64,000 nt of DNA, taken from the NCBI GenBank assembly GCA_029641185.1, contig JAPWGK010000024.1, forward strand, positions 248,001 through 312,000, read 5' to 3'. Positions 1 through 12,479 of this stretch are shown here, piece after piece. Position 1 is the stretch's first letter, and each line of letters starts with the position of its first letter. A program made the position numbers and the translations under genes. The DNA comes from Pseudofabraea citricarpa (taxonomy: Eukaryota > Ascomycota > Leotiomycetes > Helotiales > Dermateaceae). The notes below the pieces were generated by a model, which made no database searches, was not told where the DNA came from, and saw nothing but the letters and a program-made list of their open reading frames with translations.

Positions 1-3000
1 CCATCCAATTTTCCAACCAGCCTCGAGTAAGTGGTCCGAGATCACGGAGTGTCTTGCTTGCGCCCTCAGATTGCGCTGTCGGTAATCGCCGGCGACCCTT
101 TTCAGCGTCTACGGAGGCAGCCCCAGTATAGAAGTCTACCAAGCGCATGGCCGGATTGCGCTCCACGTCGACAGTTCCATCATTCTCAGCCTCTTCTACA
201 CTGGCTTTTAGTTTTTCCAACCATTCTCCAAACGGCACGGGCCGCACAAGGCCATTCGGGTAAGAGGCCATTAGATCGGCAGCTAGGTCGTTACTCCATG
301 AAGCGCCATGTGGGTTGACAACGTGGTAAGTTTTAGCTCGCAGGGTGGTGGATCCATCATCTACGACATCTGCAAGACCTTCATCTAGATGATCGGGTGA
401 CAGTTGAGAAGCCGATGAAAGAATCTCTACTAGGATTGTTGAAAGCTTATCCACTGGCAGCCAGTCGATGTGATCCCGGGAAGGGAAAGTTTCCGGGAAT
501 ACCCCTAAGTGAGCTGACGAAACAATGATCTGATATTGAAAACATATGTAAGCAAGGAGTCATTATATTGGATGAAGGTGTGATATATGGACTTACCGAA
601 GGAATATATTCATGTTTGTTCCACATGCCCTGTGATTTTTCCACTGGTCCTGCCACGATTCCCACTCGACAGATTGCTGCACGCACACCTGATATCTCAG
701 CAGCTTTATCCAGGAGGCACTCGGCTATGATCTTCGATTGACCATAGCCCATATTGGCTGCCGCTGTGAGGTCATGAATAGGTGCCTCTGGAACATCGCC
801 AGAAGCTTTCCATCCACCAACAGACGCGACACTCGACACGAATAGTACGAATGCGTTGTGATTCGAACTTGCAGCTAGTAGAGCAAGGTTCCGAACACCC
901 TCAATGTACGGTTTGAAAGAGGAGAGGGCCCAGTTGAAATTGACTGGCCATTGGCAGTCTGTAAAATGATAAATTAGTGTCACTACGCTTATATAGGAAA
1001 TATTGAGGGATTCTTACGAATGACATGGGTGACAGTGTTCAAAAGTCGACCATATACTTCATGTCCAAGTCCTAGCTGAGGGTCCGCAAGATTTGCCTTG
1101 AAAAACTCGACTCGTTTCGGATCGAGCGGAGCTAGCCCTCGTGGAGGCCCAGACTCTTGATGCTTTTCAGCAGCAGAAGCACTACGGTTGAGACAAATGA
1201 TATGCTCTACATTTGGATCTCGGTTTAGTTCGTCAAGTAGATATGAGCCTAGAGAGCCAGTACTTCCAGTGAGGAGTACGGTTTGCCCTTGGGTGACAGG
1301 GTGTGGCCGAGGTTTGCTCGCTATTGGGAGAGTCTGAACATATTTTGCCAGTAGCGCCTCCATGCGTTTTGGACTGCTATTCTCGTCATCAGACGCATCA
1401 CTCTGATAGGCACTATCAATACCCCGCGGTGCCAAGTCTGCTTGTTTGAAAAGGAATGCTGTAAGTTCGTTCAAAGAAGGATGTGAGTAAATCACACCAT
1501 GAGTAAGTACCTCGGGGGTGAGAAACTTTCCTCCGGCAATCTTGGCTTGAAATTTGAGTTCTCGAACGAGTCGAATTACATGGAGGGAGTCCATGCCAGC
1601 CTCGAAGAATGCGTCGTCTCCCTCAAGATTGTGAAGCGCAGCAGTCTCAGCAATAAGCTCCCCAAGCCATTTCCTGATGCTAAGTCGATCGCTAAAGTCG
1701 ACCTTGGGTATGTCGCCAATATCACCAAGAGTCAGGCCCAGCTGCTCGTCGAAGTCATCAGCTGCAAGATAAAGCTGCTTGAAATCCTGCTCGTATAGCT
1801 GGAAAGTTAAACGTCTTTGGATTTTGCCTTGACCGAGATAGTGCACAGGCCGGCTTGGATCGACAAATAAAATGTGGTACGGGTCAAGTTGACCATGTGC
1901 AGGTGCATGCTTGTTTGCCTCGGTGATAGCTGGCACTAGATCTCTCACAATGGCGTGGCGCTCAATCGGAGAAGCGGGCGGTGCTTCACCCAGGTCGATA
2001 AGTGCTGCTGGTTGAAACTCACCATGACCAACCACCATGGCACCCTTCACCAGTGGACTAGTCAGAAGACTTGCTTCCATGAGTGCAGGAGCGAGTTTCT
2101 CTCCATTGCTGAGTACAATAACATCGTCTGCTCGTCCTCTCCATTTGTACAAAAACTGTTTGGCGGGGTCAGGGTGCTTCGAGTAGATGTCATTCATAGA
2201 GTACTCTTGGAGATCCGGGAAAGTACTGAAGATACCCTGGTATAGATCCAACTTAGGATCCCGCACAATGAATAGCTCATATAGACCATCCATGTACTCT
2301 CGTAATTCGATACCGGAGTGACTGGGATGCCAGTAGAAATAAGCCCAATCATCGATTGAGGGGGCCAATCTTTGTAGAACAGCTGTCTCAGTTGCTCCAA
2401 AATTTGAGATAACTCTGGTTTGCTTGGATATTATATCACCAGCTGTTTGTGAAAGGGGTGCTTTAAAAAATTAGCAAGTCATTTAAAATATGAAATCAGG
2501 AGGCAAAAGCTTACCGCCACAGACCAGAACATAGCGAAGGTTGTGTAGACGCTCGAGTGATGTGGGATCATGACTTAGTTCCTCGTAAATCGATGGGGGG
2601 CCGATAGATACATCGACATCTGCATATTTGTGCATTTCATCTGCGTAGCCAGCATGGGGCACGACGCTTGCTGAACCAAAAACAGTCGTTACGCCAAGAA
2701 GAAGAGACATAGTGATGCCCGTATTCAGGCCGCTTGTGTGGAATAGCGGCATGGAGTTGTATGCTCTCCGACCTTCTTGGTAGACCTCAGTCATTGGCAC
2801 GTGGCCATCTATCGAGGGAATTGTTCTCCAAGCTTCATATGTGCTTAAAATTTCTAGTTTCCAGGTAATGGGCTTCGGCAACCCAGTTGAGCCAGTTGTA
2901 TGGAGGACGAGACATGGGTCTTTTCGTGCCTCAGCAAAGGTCTTTGTGTATGGGTATATCTCAACAGGTGTTTCGTTTAGTAGCTCTTCGAGGTCTGGCG

Positions 3001-3585
3001 CAGTAGCCGTCCTCATGGCTCGTTGGATAAGAATGTGTTCAGCATGGGTGTTTCGCCCAGTCAGAAATATATTGCAGTCCGCCTTTTCCAGGACGTTGAG
3101 ATGGCCTGCGACGCTGTTTCGAGGGGAGAGGAATAACATCTAAAAGATCATTAGAAATTTAGAATGCAAAACAAAAAGTCCTTGGGATCAACCAACCTTG
3201 TATCCGGCTTTTATTGCCCCAAACATAAAAAGAAAATATCTAATATCGCCTTCACCAAGTCAATAACGTGAACATCAATCGATCCCATAGTTTGGTTGAA
3301 CTCACTACTTCCCATATACCCAACACTTGGGAACCCCTCTGGGGCCTTTCCAAGCAAAGACTCCAAGTACCAACTTGTCCTGTTTATCGCATTGGCAAAG
3401 CGCTTAGCGGATACTTCTACAAAACCATCCTGCGGCAAATTGGTCTTAGGATAGGCGAAGAGGGAATGCTCTGGAACAGTTCTGGCAAGTTCATCTGGAA
3501 TTAAATGAACTAAGCGATCTGTTACTGCCGTTTCGAACCGGAAGGGAGGCAGAATATCATGGCTGGGGGCGGATGCTTGAGACAT
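1..3585 (-). CDS. NRPS-like adenylate-forming reductase (A-T-R), C-terminus cut by window edge
   Basis: Predicted to activate a carboxylic or amino acid as adenylate, load it on a carrier domain and release it by NADPH-dependent reduction. Exons run 3585-3306, 3249-3197, 3139-2515, 2460-1018, 958-597 and 529 to the edge, about 1,097 residues. Each junction keeps frame and restores conserved motifs. The adenylation domain has the A3 loop HTTGSTGLPKP (about residue 191) and an NFGATE motif after intron 3. The carrier domain has GMDSL (Ser near 611). The reductase domain has the TGSTGSLG nucleotide loop (about 717) and a YGQSK catalytic pair. The last visible residues, LRDLGPLTRGWLENWM, match the usual extreme C-terminus, so only a few codons are missing. 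The start at 3585 is the first Met of the exon. Domain identity is secure; the substrate is unknown. Confidence 0.9.
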
Positions 3586-3969
3586 TGTTGGAATCGGTAG
3601 GCTTATTGACTTAAAAGTAACTCAGTCAAACGATAACCTGGATATGCCTTAATTATAATTGTCGGTATCTAACCTACTGTCATTCTTCTTGGGCTAACAT
3701 ACCTTCTTGACCTTTATAACAATGATATCTTGGCATCATGCAATCTGCACATTGTTTACATGAATCCGTCTACATCAATCCGTTTACACGATTCAATAGA
3801 TTCTACGATAATGGCAACACAAGGGCCGGGAAACCGGAGCAAATCTCATATGAGGTATTTACAGCCTATCAACATCATACGGATTGAGTCCTATCTCCGT
3901 ATGTCTCACTAGAGGCTGCACCATTCGCAACGATGCACATATTTGAGGTGATTATACGAAACAAAATCA

Positions 3970-4001
3970 AGCCTAACAGCCTAATAGCCTAACAGCCTAT
4001 A
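3970..4001. repeat. Four tandem octamers, AGCCTAAN-like
   Basis: Four adjacent 8-bp units read AGCCTAAC, AGCCTAAT, AGCCTAAC and AGCCTATA. This is a simple microsatellite in the promoter-side region of the first reductase gene. Confidence 0.85.
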
Positions 4002-4631
4002 ACGCGAAGACCTTTCTACCGAGTCATGTAGGGCCCATTATTATAAGCGTATTGAGATTGATTCACCTAACAATATGTTGGTGCTTTTGCTTGAGTAAAG
4101 CTAACGATTTGCCTACGACCAAGAGGAAATGACTTTTCTAATATTTCTACCCTCTCAAGCTCTTCCGTACTGATCTTGGTCTAACTGAGTCTATTCATAC
4201 AAAAAAAAACCAATCTCTAATTGACTCAGCATTTTAAGGAGCCTCCAAAGTTACCTAAGCGTAGAAGAAAGGAAGATTCTTCGGGCTTCTACCTGGTCGC
4301 TTAATTATCGCAAAACTTTAATCAGAGGTACTATCCCATCCTCATACGCTCATAAGCTCACGCACGTTACCCAGCCTGATTCCTCTTATTGGTAGCAAAG
4401 ATAAGGTTGCCGGCAACGTCTCAAGTAAAGTATCTGACAGGTCCTATCTCCGGCCGGCAGTAGAGTCTAGAAATCCCATTTATGAAAGAAAGTCGCCCCT
4501 ACTGTGAGGAAATCTCTCCGATCTGTCAAATCACCGGAGTTACATACGCGCCAATGATCAGCACGTCATAGCCAACACTACCTTTTGCCCTACGTCGACA
4601 AAGCGCCTTCCCAAAGCTTGTGCTTTTCTTA

Positions 4632-4647
4632 TTCCGGAGCCCCGGAA
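4632..4647. promoter_or_regulatory. Candidate Zn2Cys6 site: CGG-N4-CCG palindrome
   Basis: The sequence TTCCGGAGCCCCGGAA is two perfect inverted 6-bp arms around a 4-bp spacer. Zn2Cys6 dimers typically bind inverted CGG triplets with fixed spacing, so this is a plausible operator about 1 kb upstream of the first reductase gene. Binding is inferred only. Confidence 0.3.
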
Positions 4648-5482
4648 TCTAAACTTAGCTCCGGTAGGTTGTCTCCGAAAGATCCCGCTTTAGGGTTACT
4701 TGCAGCTTGCAGTACGCAGTGCGGATCGTGGGTGGCGGCTGAATACTGCAACGGGAGGATAGTCCGAAAAACGTGTTTTAAAAGGGATGTCGTTAAACTC
4801 GCTTAATTCTCGGACTTGTTGGCACTGTTTAGGCAGAGCCGGATTGCTATCGACCAACTAGAACTTAGCGGTTGAACTTCCTTAACTGTTTGAGCTTAAT
4901 CCGGGCAATGACTTCAGGGAACCTTTTATTTGAGTTAGGTGATCGAATGGATCTTCGCTTTTACATCGGCTAAAAAAGTAAATCGCAATTGACAGGAAAG
5001 CTAAACTGATATCCTAATGCTTAACACCTGCTGCCAATACATCGTATCCCTATCTGCTGGTAGTATCATATGAAATAATCACCTGATATACCATGTGACT
5101 GGACTGAGTGAATTCTTTCAACCTGTACATATTCAGGAACCCCTACGGTTTATCCATAGAATCACCAATATTACCTACCAGCTCACCCCTCGATCACTCG
5201 CACTACGTGGTAGTCCGGGTGTATCGACACTATCTTAAACCAGATCTCTGACTACCATCAGTACAGCTTATTTGAATATATCCATTTAAAAGAACAGATG
5301 ATTAAGTAGAGAGTATTCATAATGTCAACCTATTTTCGGATTTTAAATGATTTGTCATCTGACCTTACCCAAATACATGTAGCCAGATTCTTGTGTGCAG
5401 AAAGTGAGAAATCTAGAATGGATCTATATTGTGTGTATATAAAGAAATTGACAGTAAGATATCAGACTATGTGCCTATTACA

Positions 5483-6738
5483 CTAGTTGGAAAGAAATTT
5501 TGGCTGAGGTGTGTCCATCACAAGGGCACCCATCAAGTGCTCAGCAACTCTAGTTCCAACCACCTCAGCATTATCAATAGCTGCTCGAACCTCGGCACTC
5601 TCCTCATCGGTTAAAGTTACATATAAAGCTCCAATGTTCTCCTCCAAATACTTGATTTTCTTAGTGCCGGGGATAGGGAAGATATCGAGACCCTGCTTCA
5701 TCATCCAAGCAAGTGTCAGCTGGCCCGAAGTACAATTCTTCTTGGTGGCCATATCTTGTAGTTTGTTTACAAGTGCCAGATTTTTGTCGAAGTTCTCCTT
5801 TGTTGAGAAACGGGGGATGGTGCGACGGAAATCACCCTCGCCAAAGTCGTCAACGGACTTATACTGACCAGTCAACATACCACGGCCCAGTGGAGAGTAG
5901 GCGACAGTTGCGATACCAAGCTCACGGCAAGCGTCGAGCAGTCCGACTTCTGGCTTTTCAATGTCCATGGAGAATGGGCTGTACTCGATCTGGTACGCCT
6001 GAATGGGGTGGATCTTCACAGCTCGGTGTAAAGTGTCAACACCACACTCGCTTACACCCAAATAACGGACTTTTCCGGCACTTGAAAAATATTAGTGTCA
6101 AGCAGAGAGCACAGGAAGAGGTACAACATACTCAACAAACTCCTTCATAGTGGTAATAATCTCCTCGACTGGCGTCTTTCCGCTGAATCGATGACTAGAA
6201 AATTCTATGTCAATACAAAATTTCCGATCATCATGTGAAAGTGGTTAAAATACCAGTAAAGCAGATCTATGTAGTCGGTCTGAAGCTTTTCCAAGCTTTC
6301 CTTAACGGATGCTCGGATATAATCTGCGTCATTGCGGATCTCACGACCACCCTCTGGGGTTACGAAGTTACCAAATTTAGTGGTCAAGAAAATCTGTCTA
6401 AGTGTAAGAACAGAGGTCCTTTCTTAAAATTATGGTTTCTTACCTCGCTACGTTTTCCTGTTCTCTTGAACCATTTGCCCAACAGAACTTCGCTATCGCC
6501 ATACATGGCAGCTGAGTCCCAATGCACACATCCAAGCTCATAAGCTCGGTCAAGGAACGCGAAGCGCTCCTCATCTGGAGGGGGAGTTCCGTAGAAAGCT
6601 AATATACTCAGTATCTTACTTTCTCTAACTTCAATTTGCGGATGACTTACTGCTGAGACCCATGAGACCTAAGCCAAGGGCAGGAATTTGTGGTCCATTA
6701 CGGCCCAGGGCACGAGTTGGGAGCTGGGCAGCAGGCAT
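5483..6738 (-). CDS. Aldo/keto reductase (AKR13-like), 347 aa
   Basis: NADPH-dependent aldehyde or ketone reductase with a TIM-barrel fold, probably cytosolic. Exons are 6738-6651, 6598-6444, 6393-6254, 6194-6132 and 6080-5483; introns are 50-57 bp and the total is 347 codons plus stop. The start at 6738 gives the family N-terminus with LGRNGPQIPALGLGLMGLS. Family landmarks follow: D-S-A-x-x-Y-G (catalytic Tyr), TTKFG (catalytic Lys), LLYCHR in the His region, VRYLGVSE, YSPLGRG and PIPGTKK for cofactor binding. Normal length, no breaks. It sits between two acyl-adenylate reductases and shares a 471-bp divergent promoter region with the second. A role in further reducing the aldehyde they release is inference. 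It could equally be a housekeeping detoxifying enzyme. Confidence 0.93.
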
Positions 6739-7209
6739 ATTGGGGTCTGGCGAGTGAGAGTAAAGTCGATTTCCTTTGGAAGAACTGCGAGTAAAAAAAC
6801 AAATACTTCAATTTTAAGACAGAACAGGTTTAAAAATTCTAAGTCTCGCAGTGGGATGACACGAGTAATATACATCTCATTGCACCCTTACAATGCCCAA
6901 TTGAGGCAAAAGTGGGCGATTCAGTTGATTCCGTGAGTAAGCGAGGCTCCGCAACTCCTTCGTCCAAAGGGGCAAGCGGAATTTAAAGAGCGCAAAACTG
7001 CATCTCCGCGCCTCTTCTTGAGTAGTTGTTCGATATGGAAAGTTAGTTTCAACCCGCATTAAATATATACATAGAATCGTACATATGCCAAGAAAACTCC
7101 GGAAGCTTAACGGACATTGAGTTTATAAATCACAAAACCCTACTGTATATGAGTCAAGTCGGTTTCCTGATGTCAACACAGACCATATTTTCTTGTCATT
7201 CAAATCACA

Positions 7210-10200
7210 ATGGCCCACCTTACTCCAGAACGTGTTCAGCATCTCTATGAGACCTATGGGGAACTTAAGGTGTTGGACGATATAATTCGTTATCGCGCAA
7301 CCGACAATCCCCCAGCCCCCATCTTGGGGTACCCCAGGAATGAAGATAACGTGGATGACTACGAAACCTTTACTGGTCAGCAAATCGATGAGTTTGTGGA
7401 TAATGCTGCCAAATACTACATTGAAGCGGGCCTGAAACCTGTAAGACTTCCCAAAGTGTTCATTCAATGAGTCTTATGAACTTTGACTGACCTATATCAC
7501 AAGAATGCAAGAGAGGTTGTTGGCATTTTTGCTCCATCCAATGTCGATTTTCTTGTCACTTTCTTTGCCCTTAGTCGTCTAGGCTATACTGTTCTCTGCA
7601 TCTCCCTCCGACTGCCCCCGGTGGCTATTATCAACATCTTAAAGCAAACTAATTCCAAAATTATCACCTGTGGTGACACCCAACAGATTGCCGCTACTAC
7701 TGCAGCGGTTGGCCAAGAGATTCCCATAACGACAGTACTAGTTCCGACACGGGCGCAATATGGGCGTGTGCGCCCGTCAAATGAGTTGCCTTTTGTACGG
7801 GAGTTTGATCGGGAAACAGAGACTAACGAGATCGGTCTCGTTATGCACAGTTCTGGATCGACGGGGTTGCCAAAGCCTGTGTTCCTTACGCACAAGAATG
7901 TCTTAACCCATCCAGTGCAGGGAGCTGGGATGCACAACTTTGGCGCACTTCCACTATACCATATGTATGGACTATCCACAACGCTGCAGGCAATGTATTG
8001 GGCAAAAAAGGCAAATTTGCTGAGCGCTACTCTGCCTTTGACCGCAGATAATCTCATGGCCGCTATAGAAGCAACGCAACCCGAAGTGATCCACGCCGTT
8101 CCGTATGCCCTGGGGCTCTTAGTCGAGCACCCACGAGCCATGGCGTACTTGAAGAAAGCAAAGATTGTGACCGCAGCAGGTGCTCGAACTCCAGATGAGC
8201 TTGGAGATCGTTTGATACAGGAAGGGGTTAACTTTGGTGTTGTTTTTGGAACGTAAGTAATAGCATTTCAAAACTGCTCTGAAATAAAAGCTCACCGAAA
8301 CTAGTACCGAAGCCGGACTTCTTGGTGACACTATGCGCCGAGATGAAGGAGACGACTCATGGAACTACCTCCGAATTTATTCTAATATCAGAAGTTCTAT
8401 CTATATGGAACCGATGGGCGATGGCCACTTCGAGGCCGTGTATCTAAAGAGCCACCCCGGACTATTTGTATCCAATTCAGAGGACGCTTCAGGCCCATGG
8501 CATTCGAAGGATGTTTTTATTCCACATCCGAGCATCCAGGACACTTGGAAGTATGTCACTCGCCTTGATGATCGTGTCACCTTGAGCAATGGAGAGAAAG
8601 TTCTGCCACTTCCAATCGAAGGCCGTATTCGACAAGAAGATCTTGTACGTGAAGCTGTTGTTGTCGGCGTAGACCGAGCTATCCCAGGTGTTTTGATTTT
8701 CAGAGCTTCTGACGACTTGTCGGACAAAGATTTTCTTGACGCTGTGTGGCCCTCTATTGTGGACGCCAACTCACGGGCTGAGGGATTTTCGCAAGTTCTT
8801 AAAGACATGGTCACTATCCTGCCGGCAAACACTGAGTATCCCAAAACGGATAAGGGTAGCATCATCCGTGCACAGGTGTACCGACAGTTTGCGGATAAGA
8901 TTGATGAGCTTTATGATGATGGAAAAGATGAGGGTACCCTACAGCTCGATCTCGCGGGAATCGAAACATTTTTGCAAACCACGTACGAGGAAATTATGGG
9001 CAGTCCTTTGGACTCGATAGACTTGGATTTCTTCAGCGCCGGCGTTGACAGTCTCCGGGCTATCCAAATCAGACGAGTTATTCAGAAGACCCTCGACTTG
9101 AAAGGCAAACAATTGAGCAGCAATGTTGTTTACGAACGCGGAGATGTCAAGACGCTTGCGAAATACTTATTCTCACTTGGCCAGGATGGTGATGATAGTG
9201 ACATAGATCACGTAGATCGAACACCACTGATGAGAGAGCTGATTGAAAAGTATTCCAGCTTTGGAGAGACTGTGGTATGTTGTTCCCCCTCTCCCTTCTT
9301 GGAATAAATGTGCACGTACTGAAGCAGAAATAGATCCTAACGGGGGCCACTGGCTCTCTGGGTGCACACACATTGGCCCAAATGGTCAACAGCCACAACG
9401 TCAGAAAGGTGTATTGTTTTGTCCGTGGACAAAACCCAATGGGCAGAGTGCTCGGCTCGTTGAAGGAACGTGGCATTGAACTCGATTCATCTAGCAAGTC
9501 CAAAATTGTAGCTCTCACTGCTGACCCCACCCAAATTGACCTGGGGCTCGGCAAGGAAATGATGGAGCAATTCAGAGGCGAAGTCTCGCTTATTGTTCAT
9601 CTGGCCTGGCCTGTCAACTTTAACATTCATCTGCAGAGTTTTGAAGCTCATTTGGCCGGGTTGCGAAACCTCTTGCAACTTTCGCTTTCTGTCTACCACT
9701 CGGAACCAGCGCGCCTCTGGTTTGCCTCATCCATATCGACGGCCGAGAACACCCCAGCACCGGCCTTAATTCCAGATGAGCCGATAGTGGACTTCAACCA
9801 TGCGTTGCCTATGGGATATGCCCAATCAAAGCTGGTAGCAGAGCATATGGTTCTCAATGCTGCACGCGGAGGAGCACGAAGCTACGTGCTGCGTATTGGA
9901 CAGATCGTTGGCGACAGGCAACACGGCTTCTGGAATGACGGCGAGTTCGTTCCGTCCATGATCCGATCAGCATTGACCATGAAGACCTTGCCAATCCTGC
10001 ATGAGGACTGTTCCTGGATTCCCGTCGACACGTTAGCAACGGCCATTATACAACTAGACCAGAAATTACAAGCGGGCCCCAAACCTTGCGCTTTGAACAG
10101 CACTAACCCACCCATTATCTACAACATGACCAACCCACATTTATTCCCTTGGGAACAATTACTTGAAGAGTTGGCAAAAGCTGGTCTCGAGTTTGAGCCG

Positions 10201-10707
10201 GTGCCATTCGGAGATTGGCTTCAGAGCCTACGGGAAAGTGCGTCAGGCGGCAATGAGAAGGTATGCTTGAATTCTACTTTACCATTTCCTCTGAGTTGGA
10301 AGTTCAAAAATGTCACATACTCTGGAGTCAAGACTTGTAAACTTCTAAATCATTCCCTGGATTCATTTACTTTATCAAATCAGGTTTACTGACGACGAGA
10401 TTCCGGCTTATAGGAGAACCCGGCCGTGAAGCTGCTTGAACATTTTGAACAGCGCTATATATCCGCAAACAAAGCCATTGCCAATAACGCCAGCATCAAT
10501 GGTACCAGCACTAACGGCACCAACGGTACTAATGGCACCAGTGTCAATGGAGACAGTATCAATGGTTCCAAAGCTGGCGGGATCATTTTCGACACAAAAG
10601 CCGTGCTGCGGGACAGCACCATCCTGCGACAGCCACCAAACATCATCAAGGATGGATATGTACAGCAATTCCTTTTCCAATGGCTGAAGAAATGGGTCAG
10701 CAACTAA
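7210..10707 (+). CDS. NRPS-like adenylate-forming reductase (A-T-R), 1,056 aa
   Basis: Same architecture as the gene at 1-3585 and predicted to do the same type of reaction: adenylate an acid, tether it as thioester, reduce it off. Exons are 7210-7440, 7504-8252, 8305-9274, 9334-10260 and 10414-10707; the coding length is divisible by three. The A domain has HSSGSTGLPKP (about residue 191) and FGTTEAG rebuilt across intron 2. TDKGSIIR is the A10-like end. The carrier has GVDSL (Ser near 574). The reductase begins at the third intron with ILTGATGSLGAH and has YAQSK. A low-complexity NGT/NGS stretch (about residues 981-1009) precedes the final QWLKKW segment. The N-terminal region differs clearly from the paralogue, so the duplication is not recent. 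The substrate cannot be read from sequence. Confidence 0.93.
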
Positions 10708-12479
10708 TGGCTGAAGAGAAATTAACGAGTAGAGAAGACACAGATTGTATCAGAAACATAGACTAGATAAGAATAAGAAGTGAATGATATTCCATACTCA
10801 TTATTCTCAATTGGAATTTTCTAGGGCCATCACGAAATGGGTTTATTTGTTGGCTATTGAAGACATATCGCACGCTATCACTCCAGAGTCGAGGTGTTGA
10901 AAGAGGTCTGCGTTTCGAGAAAAATTCCCTCTCAAACCTTTGCTCTTTCGTCCCTTTTTCAACCAGGCCCTACTTGCAGATTTTAGACTGCATTAAACCC
11001 GACAGGCTCAACCACGAGTTGGAGCTAGCAGCACGCATGTCTCATTTATTTGCTTTTATCCAGCTCCAAGTCGAAGAAATTTGTGAAGATATCTCAAAGA
11101 CATGGGAAACATTAGAGGTGGTTTCACTGCTTCTGCAAATGCAGGGCAGTCTTCGGTGGATTTCGACAAGGCCAATCTTCAAGCTTCCATCATTACCAAA
11201 CACGCGTAATGGAGAAATCGCACAAACCCCCTTGAGCAAGATATATGGAAACGTGTGGCACTGCAATCTGGATGAGAAATCTGGATGAAGTCAAAGCAGG
11301 AAGCTAAAAGAAGTCCCTATGAAGAGTCCTCTTAGACCCACGAGTCGTCGTTTAAACCAACTGATTTGCCCTAGACTTTCTCTAGGCCCTATAAAAACTG
11401 ATGAGAAATGTAATATATTAGAATGGCTGTGAAATTAGTACTACTAAATTGAAGTAAAATTTGTAATGCAGTCACCTAGCACTAGATGAAACATTGTTAA
11501 GGTCCATTTTGCGCTGTAATATTACAACCAGCCGTCGGAGTATCTAAGGCCCTTAAGTCTCTAGCATATTTAAAAGCCTACTAGAGATTTTTAATATCCT
11601 TCCTTTCTTAGAAGCAGGATCAAAGCATTTTAGCCAAAATCCCTATTCCCATAGCCCAATTAGTGTTCCCGCTAGTTTAAAAATGAACATTTTAGGATCT
11701 TAAACATTTTAGTCTGCAGGATTACGCTCAAATGCTTCGGTTTGGTTGGCTGGTGACGTGGCTAGCTTGATGGCTCTATTGATCTAGCGTTCTCAGGACT
11801 CAGGTATTAGCTCAGGCTAGCGTAGCAATGGCTCAGGTTTAAATACGGAAATGGACTTTTGTAGGGTCAATCATTGTCCAAGATTATAGTGGTACTCACG
11901 CGAGACTTTCCTTTGAACGTGTGGTTAGTCAGCATCGGTGCCTTACTCTGACGCAACACACCCTCAAATTACCCTGCTTATCCCTAAAAAAGTTTATTTG
12001 TATTTTGAATGGTTTCAAGATTATTGCCCAGTCTCACTTCTTCTTCAAAGCTAGAATCTTAATTATTCAAGTATTTATTTTCATTCCAGTGATAGGCACG
12101 TGGTTGGGAGCAAATGGTAAGGAAACGAGTTCGAAATCTGGGAAATCTGGGGGCTATCGTCTTAATCGGTGAAAAGTTCGGCTTGAAATTCCTCCGCAGT
12201 ACCGCTTAGTGGCCCCTTGCTACGCTGTTCGGTAGCTAACCAATTATGGATAAGACTCTCAGGAGATTGGCTGCAAGTAAGCGATGATGCCTGCTTGAAC
12301 AGGGGTGAAGTACGTTGATCGAGATGTTATCATAACTTACAGCTGAAATTTGAACATGTTCTTGTTCTTATGTTTATCATTCAACAAACAGAATATGATA
12401 TTTCAAATCCTCAGTTACAATTAAAGAGCTGACTTCTACCGTTTTTGCGACTGCAAATAAGACGTACCGAGCTATCAAA
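10708..12479. other. Intergenic, 1.8 kb, no gene supported
   Basis: A 143-codon open frame at 10857-11288 has no recognisable domain, and its base composition and lack of family motifs do not support calling it. The remainder is AT-rich with many stops. The right end serves as the spt3 promoter. Confidence 0.5.

Larger units (their letters stand above)
3586..5482. other. Intergenic, 1.9 kb, no gene supported
   Basis: This lies between the start of the first reductase gene and the 3' end of the aldo/keto reductase gene. Only short open frames occur and none resembles a known family. It holds CCAAT and GATA-type motifs near 4,385-4,400, a short octamer repeat and a CGG/CCG palindrome (listed separately). 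It probably contains the promoter of the reductase gene. Confidence 0.6.

Noticed and set aside
10857..11288. 143-codon open frame
   Set aside because: No recognisable domain, no convincing promoter or splice context; left as possible noise.
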